Shown piece by piece: positions 1 to 7,299 of a stretch of DNA of 42,804 bases; position 1 is the first letter of the stretch, and each line of letters starts with the position of its first letter. The position numbers and the translations under genes were made by a program. This stretch comes from Oscillospiraceae bacterium (GTDB taxonomy: Bacteria; Bacillota; Clostridia; Oscillospirales; Ruminococcaceae), in assembly GCA_022769365.1 (NCBI GenBank), contig JALEJO010000012.1:66917-109720 (forward strand), given 5' to 3'. The notes under the pieces were generated by a model. It saw nothing but the letters and a program-made list of their open reading frames with translations, was not told the origin of the DNA and did no database searches.

Positions 1-192
1 ATAGTCAACTGAAAGAGGGAAGAAGTCAACGCCTTCTCTTGGTTTAGGGCTTGCTGTTACGTTTGCCATAACAACTGTTTCGCCATAATGAACCCAGCAT
101 GAACCATTTGAAAGTTCACAAGTTTTACCTGTTTCAACTTTTACAGGTCTGCCTGCATAAGTAGTTTCAAAAACACGATATTTTTCAAACAT
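1..192 (-). CDS. pnp: Polynucleotide phosphorylase, N-terminal part (runs off the window)
   Basis: The 64 visible codons match the start of PNPase, a 3'-5' phosphorolytic exoribonuclease of RNA decay: an early [10 protein letters not shown] segment, then [15 protein letters not shown] and the conserved [14 protein letters not shown] stretch of the first RNase PH domain. The ATG at 192 follows a strong GGAGGA ribosome binding site. It lies downstream of rpsO on the same strand, the common rpsO-pnp order, but a terminator-like hairpin and about 190 bases separate the two. The catalytic core and the KH and S1 domains lie outside the window. Family identity is secure; intactness cannot be judged. 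Confidence 0.93.
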   Translation of the reverse strand, partial: MFEKYRVFETTYAGRPVKVETGKTCELSNGSCWVHYGETVVMANVTASPKPREGVDFFPLSVDY

Positions 193-205
193 ATTTTTCC
201 TCCGA

Positions 206-300
206 ATTTTTACATTTGCAGCAGTTTTAGCAAAAGGTCCTATATTTTAAACATAATAAAATACACGACTTACTGCTAAAAGCTACTGCTTTAATATTTT
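206..300 (-). promoter_or_regulatory. pnp leader with a possible long-range stem
   Basis: On the minus strand GCAGTAG-C-TTTTAGCA (about 289-274) can pair with TGCTAAAACTGCTGC (about 233-218), enclosing roughly 40 bases just upstream of the pnp ribosome binding site. In E. coli a leader stem-loop is the RNase III target used for pnp autoregulation. Whether this stem plays a comparable role is inference from the pairing alone. Confidence 0.3.
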
Positions 301-320
301 AACTGATTAAATTTCAAGCA

Positions 321-377
321 AAAAGAACATAAGGCAGCAGAGTGCATCTTTTAAAAATACACTCCGAGCCGCCTTTT
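321..377 (-). terminator. Probable intrinsic terminator after rpsO
   Basis: Minus-strand AAGGCGGCTCGGAGTG and CACTCTGCTGCCTT form an imperfect stem with an A/T-rich loop, followed by ATGTTCTTTTT. It begins about ten bases after the rpsO stop codon. Mismatches in the stem suggest partial read-through into pnp. Confidence 0.6.
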
Positions 378-386
378 GAAATCTTA

Positions 387-653
387 TTACTTACGAAGAC
401 CAAGTTTTGCAACGATAGCACGGTAACGTTCAATATCGTTCTTCTTAACATAAGCGAGAAGGTTACGTCTGTGACCAACCATCTTTAAAAGACCTCTTCT
501 TGAGTGATGATCCTTCTTATGTGTCTTGAGGTGTTCTGTGAGGTCGTTGATTCTCTTTGTGAGAATTGCAATCTGAACTTCAGGTGAACCTGTGTCTTTT
601 TCGTTGATCTTGTTAGCTTCGATGATAGCTGCCTTTTCGTCTTTTAATAACAT
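387..653 (-). CDS. rpsO: 30S ribosomal protein S15
   Basis: An 88-residue protein, the usual S15 length, with the family hallmarks: [35 protein letters not shown], which carries the H-x-K-D-H-H-S-R-R rRNA-binding loop, then the [14 protein letters not shown] helix. S15 is a primary binder of the 16S rRNA central domain and nucleates assembly of the small-subunit platform. The ATG at 653 follows GAGGAG. It has its own promoter and a leader of about 120 bases. In several bacteria S15 represses its own mRNA through such a leader; here that is only plausible. Confidence 0.98.
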   Translation of the reverse strand: MLLKDEKAAIIEANKINEKDTGSPEVQIAILTKRINDLTEHLKTHKKDHHSRRGLLKMVGHRRNLLAYVKKNDIERYRAIVAKLGLRK

Positions 654-809
654 GAGCTTTTACTCCTCTTTTAAAATAATATATTCCAATGGCATAGTAA
701 CGGGTTCAAGAGCTTCCCTTTGCAAACATTATAATGTATATAACAGGGCAAATGCCCGTAACTTTGCACACGGTCCTTATATTATACCACATAAAATTAG
801 ATTTGTAAA
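654..809 (-). promoter_or_regulatory. rpsO promoter and structured leader
   Basis: On the minus strand TTTACA (809-804) and TATAAT (786-781) are 17 bases apart. The leader that follows holds a small GGGC-ATTT-GCCC hairpin and the related stretches GTGCAAAG and TTTGCAAAGGG. This could be an S15 autoregulatory leader, but I cannot match it to a specific known S15 motif. Confidence 0.55.
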
Positions 810-831
810 GTGTTTTTTGAAAAAAATTTAT

Positions 832-1194
832 TTTAATGAGGAATTAGGAATGAGGAATTGTGGTGTCAGCTTCGCTGACGGATTTAAAAACCTCTCTATC
901 GCCTTCGCCAGTCACCCTCCACTTTTCTGGTGTTAACCCCTCCACCGTCTTCGACGGTCCCCCTCCCTTTTCAGGGGAGGCTATAAATAGGCATTTTTTA
1001 AAAATTTGCAAGGGTGTTAATAAAGGCTCCCATGAAAGGGGAGCTGGCAAGCCGTAAGGCTTGACTGAGGGGTAGAAACGCATAAAGCTAAATCGCCCCT
1101 GGCAGGGGCTTTAACCATAAAATTACCCTTATATTTTTAGTAGCGTGGGGTGACTTGGCTGCGGCGACACGCCGCTTTCTTACTCCTCATTAAA
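832..1194. repeat. Structured intergenic repeat, copy A
   Basis: A non-coding block visibly richer in GC than its surroundings. It is bounded by imperfect terminal inverted repeats of the TTTAATGAGGANTNAGGAA type. Inside are hairpins: ACCGTC-TTC-GACGGT (944-958), CCCTCCCTTTTCAGGGGAG, and CAAGCC-GTAA-GGCTTG (1048-1063). A second copy lies inverted at 6829-7164 and a rearranged relative at 34611-34758. Reading frames of 65-114 codons that cross it are chance frames and are not annotated. The rest of this gene-free stretch, 1195-1360, is AT-rich with no feature I can support. Confidence 0.85.
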
Positions 1195-1362
1195 TAATAG
1201 TGTATAAAAGTGAAAAAAATGGTTAGAATTTTATATAGAACAAGAATAGTTTAAAAAATGAGCATATTGCACTTATTTTAATGTAAAAAAGTATGAAAAA
1301 AGGGCAAAATAATTAAAACAGTAAATTTTTATCAGAATTTAAAAAAATGACATAAAAAAGTG

Positions 1363-1391
1363 TTGACAAAACAAATATCAAATGCTATAAT
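1363..1391 (+). promoter_or_regulatory. iscS promoter
   Basis: TTGACA (1363-1368) and TATAAT (1386-1391) with a 17-base spacer: a consensus vegetative promoter. About 93 bases of leader follow before iscS. An Rrf2/IscR-type regulator might act on it, but no iscR gene is in view and I cannot assign a site. Confidence 0.85.
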
Positions 1392-1490
1392 AATATACAT
1401 CAATCAGATAGGATATATGTATTATTATATACAAAAATGCCTTTATTTAGTTGAAATAATTGTAATGATTTACAGAAGGAAGTTGAAACT

Positions 1491-2678
1491 ATGTACGTTT
1501 ATGTAGATAATGCTGCTACAACTGCAATGAGTAAAACTGCTGTTGATGCAATGCTGCCTTACCTTCAGGAGACTTTCGGAAATCCTTCAAGTCTTCACAC
1601 AACAGGTCAGATAGCAAAAGAAGCACTTGAAAAAGCAAGAAAAACAGTTGCAGATTGTATAAATGCTGATATAAAAGAAATATATTTTACTTCCGGAGGA
1701 AGCGAAGCCGATAATCAGGCTATAATTTCTGCCGCATACTATGGTGCAAAAAGAGGAAAGAAACATATTATTTCTTCAAAATTTGAACACCATGCAGTTT
1801 TGCATACATTAAGAAAACTTGAAAAACAGGGATTTACAGTAACTCTTGTTGACGTTAACAGAGATGGCGTAATTGACCCTGCTGATGTTGAAAAGGCTAT
1901 TACACCTGAAACAGCACTTGTTACTATAATGTTTGCAAACAACGAAATAGGCACACTTCAGCCTGTTGCGGAAATTGGTAAAATCTGCAAGGAACACAAA
2001 GTTATTTTCCACACAGATGCAGTTCAGGCGGCAGGTCATGTTAAAGTTGATGTTAAGGCTATAAATGCTGATATGATTTCTGTTTCAGGTCATAAATTCC
2101 ACGGACCAAAGGGAACAGGTTTCCTTTATGCAAGAAAGGGAATTGTTTTAACAAATATCATTGAAGGCGGTGCTCAGGAAAGAGGAAAGAGAGCCGGTAC
2201 TGAAAATGTTCCAGCAATTGTTGGTATGGCGGCAGCTCTTAAAGATGCCTGCGACCACCTTGAAGAAAATCAGGCAAAGCTTACAGCAATGAGAGATAAG
2301 CTTATAACTGAACTTTCAAAAATACCTCACTGCGTTATAAACGGAAGCATTGAAAAAAGACTTCCTGGTAATGTAAATATTTGTTTTGAAGGAATTGAAG
2401 GCGAAAGTCTTTTACTTCTCCTTGATGCAAAGGGAATAGAAGCTTCATCGGGTTCAGCTTGTGCCTCAGGTTCACTTGAACCAAGCCACGTACTTCTTTC
2501 AATCGGACTTCCAAAAGAAGTTGCACATGGTTCACTCAGAATTTCTCTCGGCGAATCAAACACAATGGAACAGATGGATTATATAATCGAAGAACTCCCT
2601 AAAATAGTTGAGAAACTCAGAAACATTTCTCCTGTATGGGAAGACCTTATGAAAGGAAAGATGGAACATGTTATATAG
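1491..2678 (+). CDS. iscS: Cysteine desulfurase (NifS/IscS family)
   Basis: A PLP enzyme of 395 residues that removes sulfur from cysteine as a protein persulfide and passes it to Fe-S cluster assembly and tRNA thiolation. Seen: the N-terminal VDNAATT, GGSEADNQA at 69-77, HTDAVQA at 174-180, the PLP lysine in SGHKFHGPKG (Lys202) and the mobile-loop catalytic cysteine in SGSACASGS (Cys324). The ATG at 1491 follows AGAAGGAAG. Its last 11 bases overlap iscU, so the two are translationally coupled. nadA (a 4Fe-4S enzyme) and mnmA (tRNA 2-thiolation) downstream are both consumers of its sulfur, which explains the neighbourhood. Confidence 0.96.
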   Translation: MYVYVDNAATTAMSKTAVDAMLPYLQETFGNPSSLHTTGQIAKEALEKARKTVADCINADIKEIYFTSGGSEADNQAIISAAYYGAKRGKKHIISSKFEHHAVLHTLRKLEKQGFTVTLVDVNRDGVIDPADVEKAITPETALVTIMFANNEIGTLQPVAEIGKICKEHKVIFHTDAVQAAGHVKVDVKAINADMISVSGHKFHGPKGTGFLYARKGIVLTNIIEGGAQERGKRAGTENVPAIVGMAAALKDACDHLEENQAKLTAMRDKLITELSKIPHCVINGSIEKRLPGNVNICFEGIEGESLLLLLDAKGIEASSGSACASGSLEPSHVLLSIGLPKEVAHGSLRISLGESNTMEQMDYIIEELPKIVEKLRNISPVWEDLMKGKMEHVI

Positions 2679-3093
2679 TGAAAAAGTTATGGATCATTTT
2701 ATGAATCCAAGAAATGTTGGTAAAATGGACGATGCTGACGGTATTGGTGAAGTTGGTAACGCTGTTTGCGGCGATATTATGAAAATGTACATCAAAGTTA
2801 AAGATGACATTATAACTGATGTTAAATTCAATACATTCGGCTGCGGAAGTGCTATTGCAACAAGTTCAATGGCAACAGAACTTATAAAGGGTAAGCCTAT
2901 TTCAGAAGCTCTTGAACTTTCAAACAAAGCCGTTGTTGAAGCTCTTGACGGACTTCCAACACATAAAATACATTGCAGCGTACTTGCAGAAGAAGCTGTA
3001 AAGGCTGCTGTTAAGGATTATTATGATAAAAATAATATCCCTTATGACCCTGAATTATTTAAAGAAAGTGATTGCGAACACTGCGAACACTAA
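2668..3093 (+). CDS. iscU: Fe-S cluster scaffold protein IscU/NifU N-domain
   Basis: A 141-residue scaffold on which IscS-derived sulfur and iron are assembled into clusters. All three ligand cysteines are present: Cys34 in NAVCGD, Cys59 in FGCGSA and Cys103 in HCSVLAEEA. The C terminus ends in a Cys/His-rich DCEHCEH tail, which resembles tails of clostridial NifU-like proteins and may hold metal. The start overlaps the iscS end. No HscA, HscB or ferredoxin gene follows, as usual for the simplified Fe-S operons of Clostridia. Confidence 0.96.
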   Translation: MLYSEKVMDHFMNPRNVGKMDDADGIGEVGNAVCGDIMKMYIKVKDDIITDVKFNTFGCGSAIATSSMATELIKGKPISEALELSNKAVVEALDGLPTHKIHCSVLAEEAVKAAVKDYYDKNNIPYDPELFKESDCEHCEH

Positions 3094-3137
3094 AATATAA
3101 TACGAAATCAGTTTTAACTATATTATAAAAGTATATT

Positions 3138-3320
3138 AAAAGAGGTTTTCCCTGAAAGAGGAGAAAATCAGGAATTGCATTAAGTTGTCTTGTTCTTCCT
3201 AACGATTAATGTTTAGTATGCATTTCCTTCTTTTGTTCATAAATTTTTTTATCTAAAAAATGTGCATAATATCGCTCTTTTGAGCTTCATTGTTCTCCTC
3301 TTTCATGGAGAACCTCTTTT
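3138..3320. mobile_element. Small non-coding element with 28-bp terminal inverted repeats (MITE-like)
   Basis: The left end (3138-3165, beginning AAAAGAGGTTTTCCC) and the right end (3293-3320, ending GAACCTCTTTT) are inverted repeats that match at 26 of 28 positions. The 127-base interior is AT-rich and has no reading frame worth calling. The size, ends and position between iscU and nadA fit a miniature inverted-repeat element. No clear target-site duplication can be read. It could also be a long imperfect hairpin acting on RNA. Confidence 0.65.
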
Positions 3321-3347
3321 GAAAAGCTGATTTTATGAAAATATAAT
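3319..3347 (+). promoter_or_regulatory. nadA-mnmA promoter
   Basis: TTGAAA (3319-3324) and TATAAT (3342-3347) are separated by 17 bases. The first two bases of the -35 hexamer are the last two of the upstream inverted-repeat element, so the element may have supplied part of this promoter. Confidence 0.7.
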
Positions 3348-3358
3348 AATAAAATTGA

Positions 3359-3390
3359 TTTGCCGAATCAATTGCGATTCGGCAAATTTT
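3359..3390 (+). terminator. Hairpin with T-tract in the nadA leader (attenuator or operator)
   Basis: TTTGCCGAATC (3359-3369) and GATTCGGCAAA (3376-3386) form a perfect 11-bp stem with a six-base loop, followed by TTTT. It lies downstream of the nadA promoter and only seven bases before the nadA ribosome binding site, so it cannot simply close the iscSU unit. It may be a leaky or regulated attenuator. Equally, the palindrome could be a DNA operator at about +6 to +33 for an NAD-responsive repressor. Confidence 0.65.
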
Positions 3391-3410
3391 AAATGTTAGG
3401 AGTGCTTTAT

Positions 3411-4328
3411 TTGAAAATTTCAGAGATACAATCAGAAATAATGCGACTTAAAAAAGAAAATGATATATGCATTATGGCACACAGCTATCAGTCACAGGCT
3501 GTAACTGAAATCGCTGATTTTGTCGGCGATTCTTTTGCACTTAGTATGAAAGCCACAACAGTAAGCCAGAAAACAGTTCTTATGTGCGGCGTAAGATTTA
3601 TGGCTGAAACTATAAAAATATTGTCACCTGAAAAAAGAGTTTTTCTTGTTAACCCTGAAGCGGGATGTCCTATGGCAGAACAGATGGATACAGATATGCT
3701 TGCAGCTGTTAAGGCACAGTATCCAAATTATCTTGTTGCTGCCTATATCAATACAACTGCTGCACTTAAAACTATGTGTGACATATGCGTAACATCTTCA
3801 AGTGCTGTCGATATACTTAAAAAAGTACCTGAAAAAGATATACTTTTTATTCCTGATATAAATCTTGGAACTTACGTTTCAAAACAGATCCCTGAAAAGA
3901 ATTTTAAATTTATTCACGGCGGATGTCCTGTTCATGCATCTATCTCAAAAGAAGATGTTTTAAGAGCAAAGAAGCTTCACCCTGATGCACTGTTCCTTGT
4001 TCATCCTGAATGTCAGAATGACGTTGTTGAACTTGCTGATTATGTTGGTTCAACGGCAGGAATACAGAATTTTGCAAAAAATTCAGATAAAAAAGAATTT
4101 ATAATCGGTACAGAATTAAGCATATCAGAACATCTTCAGTTTGAATGTCCTGATAAGAATTTCTATCCGCTTTCTCAGAAACTTATGTGCAGAAATATGA
4201 AACTCACTTCACTTTATGATGTTTATAACTGTGTTAAGGGAGAGTTTGGTGAAGAAATTATTCTTGATGAAGATACAAGACTTAAAGCTAAAAAATGTAT
4301 CGATAAGATGATAGAAATGGGTAAATAA
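3411..4328 (+). CDS. nadA: Quinolinate synthase NadA
   Basis: It condenses iminoaspartate with dihydroxyacetone phosphate to quinolinate in de novo NAD synthesis, using a 4Fe-4S cluster. The three cluster cysteines are present: Cys86 in GCPMAEQ, Cys172 in GGCPVH and Cys260 in MCRNMK, along with MAHSYQ near the N terminus and IGTELS. I chose the TTG at 3411 because AGGAG sits eight bases upstream; an in-frame ATG at 3393 has no ribosome binding site and lies beside the leader hairpin. That gives 305 residues. nadB and nadC, the usual partners, are not in the window. The mnmA start follows one base after the stop. Confidence 0.95.
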   Translation: MKISEIQSEIMRLKKENDICIMAHSYQSQAVTEIADFVGDSFALSMKATTVSQKTVLMCGVRFMAETIKILSPEKRVFLVNPEAGCPMAEQMDTDMLAAVKAQYPNYLVAAYINTTAALKTMCDICVTSSSAVDILKKVPEKDILFIPDINLGTYVSKQIPEKNFKFIHGGCPVHASISKEDVLRAKKLHPDALFLVHPECQNDVVELADYVGSTAGIQNFAKNSDKKEFIIGTELSISEHLQFECPDKNFYPLSQKLMCRNMKLTSLYDVYNCVKGEFGEEIILDEDTRLKAKKCIDKMIEMGK

Positions 4329-4329
4329 T

Positions 4330-5415
4330 ATGGAAAAAGCTCTGATTGCAATGAGCGGCGGAGTTGACAGTTCTGTTGCTGCACTTCTTATGCAGAAATA
4401 TGGATATGACTGTATGGGTATCACGATGAAGCTTTTCAATAATTCAACAGTTGATATTCCGAGAGAACATTCATGTTGCAGTCTTGACGATATTGAAGAT
4501 GCAAGAATGGTTTGCTACAGGCTTGGTATTCCGCACTATGTTTTTAATTTCACAGATAATTTTGAAGAAAAAGTAATAAAACCGTTTGTTAATTCGTATA
4601 TAAGCGGTGAAACACCTAATCCTTGCATCGAATGTAACAGGTATCTTAAATTTGAAAAACTTTTTCAAAGAGCTGAAGAACTTGATTGCAGTTGCGTTGT
4701 AACAGGTCATTATTCAAGAATTGAATATGATGACGACAGAAAAATGTATCTTTTAAAAAAGGCTGTTGATGATACAAAAGACCAGAGTTATGTGCTTTAT
4801 TTTTTGTCGCAGGAACAGCTTTCAAAAATTAAACTTCCGCTTGGAGGTTTAACAAAAATTGAAGCAAGAAAACTTGCTGATGAAAATGATTTTATAAATT
4901 CATATAAACCTGACAGTCAGGATATTTGTTTTGTTCAAAATGGAAAATATTCCGATTTTATAGAACATTATACAGGAAAAAAATCTGTATGCGGTGATTT
5001 TCTTGGTCTTGACGGTAAAAATTTTGGAAAACATAAGGGTATTATCAGATATACAATAGGGCAGAGAAAAGGTCTTGGAATTTCAAACCCGACTCCTTTG
5101 TACGTATGTGATAAAGATGTTGAAAAAAATCTTGTTTTGCTTGGAGATGAAAAAGATCTTTATTCTTCCGAAGTTCTTGTAAGAGAGTGTAGTTTTATAA
5201 CAGATGAAACTTTTGAAAAAGAAACAAGAATTAAAGCAAAATTAAGATACAGACAAAAAGAGCAGTGGTGTACTGCACTTAATAAGGGTAACGGGCTTGT
5301 TAAACTTGTGTTTGATGAACCTCAGAGGGCTGTTACAAAAGGACAGGCAGCCGTTTTCTATGATGGAGATATTGTTCTTGGCGGTGGAGTTATAACTTCA
5401 AACGGCAGAGTTTAA
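4330..5415 (+). CDS. mnmA: tRNA-specific 2-thiouridylase MnmA
   Basis: It thiolates U34 of tRNAs for Lys, Glu and Gln, using sulfur relayed from a cysteine desulfurase. Seen: the N-terminal PP-loop SGGVDSSVA, the nucleophile Cys99 in NPCIECN, the second catalytic Cys200 in QDICFVQ, then IGQRKGLGI and a C-terminal beta-barrel. Length (361) is normal. It starts one base after nadA, so it is in the same operon and close to iscS, its probable sulfur donor. A strong terminator follows. Confidence 0.96.
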   Translation: MEKALIAMSGGVDSSVAALLMQKYGYDCMGITMKLFNNSTVDIPREHSCCSLDDIEDARMVCYRLGIPHYVFNFTDNFEEKVIKPFVNSYISGETPNPCIECNRYLKFEKLFQRAEELDCSCVVTGHYSRIEYDDDRKMYLLKKAVDDTKDQSYVLYFLSQEQLSKIKLPLGGLTKIEARKLADENDFINSYKPDSQDICFVQNGKYSDFIEHYTGKKSVCGDFLGLDGKNFGKHKGIIRYTIGQRKGLGISNPTPLYVCDKDVEKNLVLLGDEKDLYSSEVLVRECSFITDETFEKETRIKAKLRYRQKEQWCTALNKGNGLVKLVFDEPQRAVTKGQAAVFYDGDIVLGGGVITSNGRV

Positions 5416-5436
5416 ATTAAATAAATTTTATTTTTT

Positions 5437-5473
5437 ATCGTTCGATTAATTTGTTTAATCGGACGATTTTTTG
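5437..5473 (+). terminator. Terminator after mnmA
   Basis: ATCGTTCGATTAA (5437-5449) pairs with TTAATCGGACGAT (5455-5467), with one wobble pair, and is followed by TTTTTT. Confidence 0.9.
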
Positions 5474-5492
5474 ATTTTTGAGTAAAAAACAC

Positions 5493-5608
5493 TTACGAAG
5501 AAAATTTTTATATGATATAATAATAGCAATGTACTTTGGTTTTAATTGGAAACAATATGAAATTTATCATATGAACAACACATATGTACATTGATAAATC
5601 AAATCATA
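5493..5608 (+). promoter_or_regulatory. Promoter and leader palindrome of the DUF2798-like gene
   Basis: TTACGA (5493-5498), a 17-base spacer and TATAAT (5516-5521). The leader contains ATTTATCATATG ... CATATGTACATTGATAAAT, an interrupted inverted repeat that could be an operator. No regulator gene is adjacent. Confidence 0.5.
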
Positions 5609-5626
5609 TTATAAGGAGTTAAAATT

Positions 5627-6142
5627 ATGCCGAAGACAAAATTACAGAATATTATTTTTACGCTTATTATGGCGTTTGTTATGGTTTATGCAATGGTTTG
5701 CTACAACATAGCAATTGAAAAGGGCGGAATGTCAAATCAGGTTTTCAGGCTTGCACTTTTTGAAATGCCGATAGAATGGCCTATTGCCTGCATTCTTGAA
5801 TATTTCGTTGTTGAAAAGCTTGCAAAAAAGCTTGCATTCAGATTTGTTGATTTCACTATGAAACCGATTTTTATAACTATATCGATTTCAGCAATGATAG
5901 TTTGTCTGATGTGTCCTACAATGAGTTTTATTGCAACATGCCTTTTCTCACACCCTGGAAAAGAACTTATTGCCGTATGGCTTCAGAAACTTGTACTTAA
6001 TTTCCCTATGGCGATGTGCTGGCAGATTTTCTTTGCTGGTCCGCTTGTAAGAAATGTTTTTAATTTCTGTGTTAAGAAAATCGAATCACGCAAGGTAACA
6101 AAAAAAGTTTCATCTTTGAATTTAGAAGCGGAAGCTGAATGA
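5627..6142 (+). CDS. DUF2798-like four-helix membrane protein
   Basis: A 171-residue protein with four hydrophobic segments (about residues 8-28, 45-65, 85-110 and 118-145). It looks like two tandem two-helix units, which fits the DUF2798 family; the KLQNIIFTLIMAFVMVYAMVCYN opening is typical of it. Function is unknown. AAGGAG precedes the ATG. The gene stands alone between the mnmA terminator and a convergent terminator shared with the VanZ-like gene. Confidence 0.75.
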   Translation: MPKTKLQNIIFTLIMAFVMVYAMVCYNIAIEKGGMSNQVFRLALFEMPIEWPIACILEYFVVEKLAKKLAFRFVDFTMKPIFITISISAMIVCLMCPTMSFIATCLFSHPGKELIAVWLQKLVLNFPMAMCWQIFFAGPLVRNVFNFCVKKIESRKVTKKVSSLNLEAEAE

Positions 6143-6145
6143 TTA

Positions 6146-6192
6146 AAAAAGACATAAAACAGATTTTAGTTCTGTTTTATGTCTTTGTTTTT
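6146..6192. terminator. Bidirectional terminator between DUF2798-like and VanZ-like genes
   Basis: AAAGACATAAAACAGA (6148-6163) and TCTGTTTTATGTCTTT (6171-6186) form a perfect 16-bp stem with T-runs in both directions. The stop codon of the VanZ-like gene lies inside it. Confidence 0.92.
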
Positions 6193-6755
6193 TTGTTGTT
6201 ATTTGTGATATTTTCAATTATAAAAAATACTATTACGTAACAAATATAACCTGTAACTCCGCCAATAGTATTTGTTGTAAGGTCGCTCAGCTGAAAATAT
6301 CCTCTTCCTGTTAAAAGCTGAGTTATTTCAATTGCAAGACTGCTCAAAAATGAAATTAGAGTTACTTTTAGAAATTTTTTGCTTTTTTGGAAAATCCCTG
6401 CCCATAAAAAACCTTCAGGTATAAAAAGCAGAATGTTTTCAACAGAATATTTTCCGGCATCAAGGTCTTTGAATATATTTTCAAAATAGAAAACGAGTGA
6501 AAGGGAATCTCTTGAATGCGGAGGACGTGAGTATATTGTTTCAAAAAATATCATAAAATAACAGCCGAGAAGTGCAAATGAAAAAATTATTTTTTTGTAA
6601 TCAGGTTTTGTACTGATATTATTTTTTTTTCGTATATAAGAATAAACTGCAAGCCATATGATAAAAATAAAGAAACAGATGGAGAATGATGCAGAGAAAT
6701 GAGATGTGAAAGATATATGCACATCTTTAAATACATTTGAAATAAAATTTTTCAT
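6177..6755 (-). CDS. VanZ-like family membrane protein
   Basis: 192 residues with about five membrane segments. The VanZ-like signature is visible: SVENILLFIPEGFLWAGI followed by SLAIEITQLLTGRGYFQLSDL and TNTIGGVTGY. The family includes enterococcal VanZ, linked to teicoplanin resistance, but most members are housekeeping membrane proteins of unknown role. The start has GGAGGAAATGAT just upstream. No other van genes are nearby, so a glycopeptide resistance call is not warranted. A promoter lies at 6788-6816. Confidence 0.85.
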   Translation of the reverse strand: MKNFISNVFKDVHISFTSHFSASFSICFFIFIIWLAVYSYIRKKNNISTKPDYKKIIFSFALLGCYFMIFFETIYSRPPHSRDSLSLVFYFENIFKDLDAGKYSVENILLFIPEGFLWAGIFQKSKKFLKVTLISFLSSLAIEITQLLTGRGYFQLSDLTTNTIGGVTGYICYVIVFFIIENITNNNKKTKT

Positions 6756-6787
6756 ATCATTTCCTCCTGTGTAGTATGATACAAGCT

Positions 6788-6816
6788 ATTATACCAGATT
6801 ATTACTAAAAAATCAA
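6788..6816 (-). promoter_or_regulatory. Promoter of the VanZ-like gene
   Basis: On the minus strand TTGATT (6816-6811), a 17-base spacer and TATAAT (6793-6788), about 32 bases before the start codon. Confidence 0.7.
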
Positions 6817-6828
6817 GCCTAAATAAAA

Positions 6829-7164
6829 ATTAGGAATGAGGAGTGAGGAATTAGGAATTGAGGTGTCGTCTGCGGCGACAAATCCCACTCTGTCACTCTT
6901 CGTGATCCCCAAGGGGAGAAAAACTCTCAGTCAAGCCTTCGGCTTGCCAGCTCCCCTTTCAGTGGAGCCTTTATTAACACTCTTGCAAATTTTAAAAAAT
7001 CCCTATTTATAGCCTCACCTGAAAGGGGAGGGGGACCGCCGAAGGCGGTGGAGGGGTTAATACCAGAAAGGTGGGAATGGTGTAAAGCGGTGGAGAGGTT
7101 TAAAATCCGTCAGCGAAGCTGACACCATAATTCCTCATTCCTAATTCCTCACTCCTCATTAAAA
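6829..7164. repeat. Structured intergenic repeat, copy B (inverted relative to copy A)
   Basis: It is the reverse complement of the block at 832-1194 over most of its length, with diverged stretches at 6860-6930. Conserved pieces include the edge repeats (GGAATGAGGAGTGAGGAATT type), CAAGCC-TTC-GGCTTG (6932-6946), AGCTCCCCTTTCAGTGGAGCC, the spacer CTATTTATAGCC, ACCGCC-GAA-GGCGGT (7035-7049) and GTCAGCGAAGCTGAC. It fills most of the gene-free stretch between the VanZ-like gene and the next promoter. Confidence 0.88.
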
Positions 7165-7230
7165 AATGCATATTTTATAATTTTTGCAAGGCGATATTTT
7201 TGTGTAAATAGACAATCTTTATTGTATTTC

Positions 7231-7259
7231 TTGAAGAAATGATTTTAAAATGGTATAAT
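7231..7259 (+). promoter_or_regulatory. Promoter of the surface protein operon
   Basis: TTGAAG (7231-7236), a 17-base spacer and TATAAT (7254-7259), 40 bases before the start codon. Confidence 0.75.
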
Positions 7260-7299
7260 ATAGCAATAAGCAAAAGTTTATCAGAAAGAGGTAAATATA

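Noticed and set aside
844..1083. Reading frames of 65-114 codons across 592-1083 on both strands
   Set aside because: They lie in the repeat and its hairpins or in the rpsO leader, have no ribosome binding site and no protein-like composition.
1417..1509. A short upstream frame before iscS (about 29 codons, one internal Cys cluster absent)
   Set aside because: AGGA is only three bases from its ATG, it overlaps the iscS start and has no terminator or codon bias to suggest a leader peptide.
6177..6755. Glycopeptide resistance locus, from the VanZ-like gene and the VanH-like dehydrogenase at 27748
   Set aside because: The two genes are 21 kb apart, and no vanA/B ligase, vanX or VanRS genes are present.
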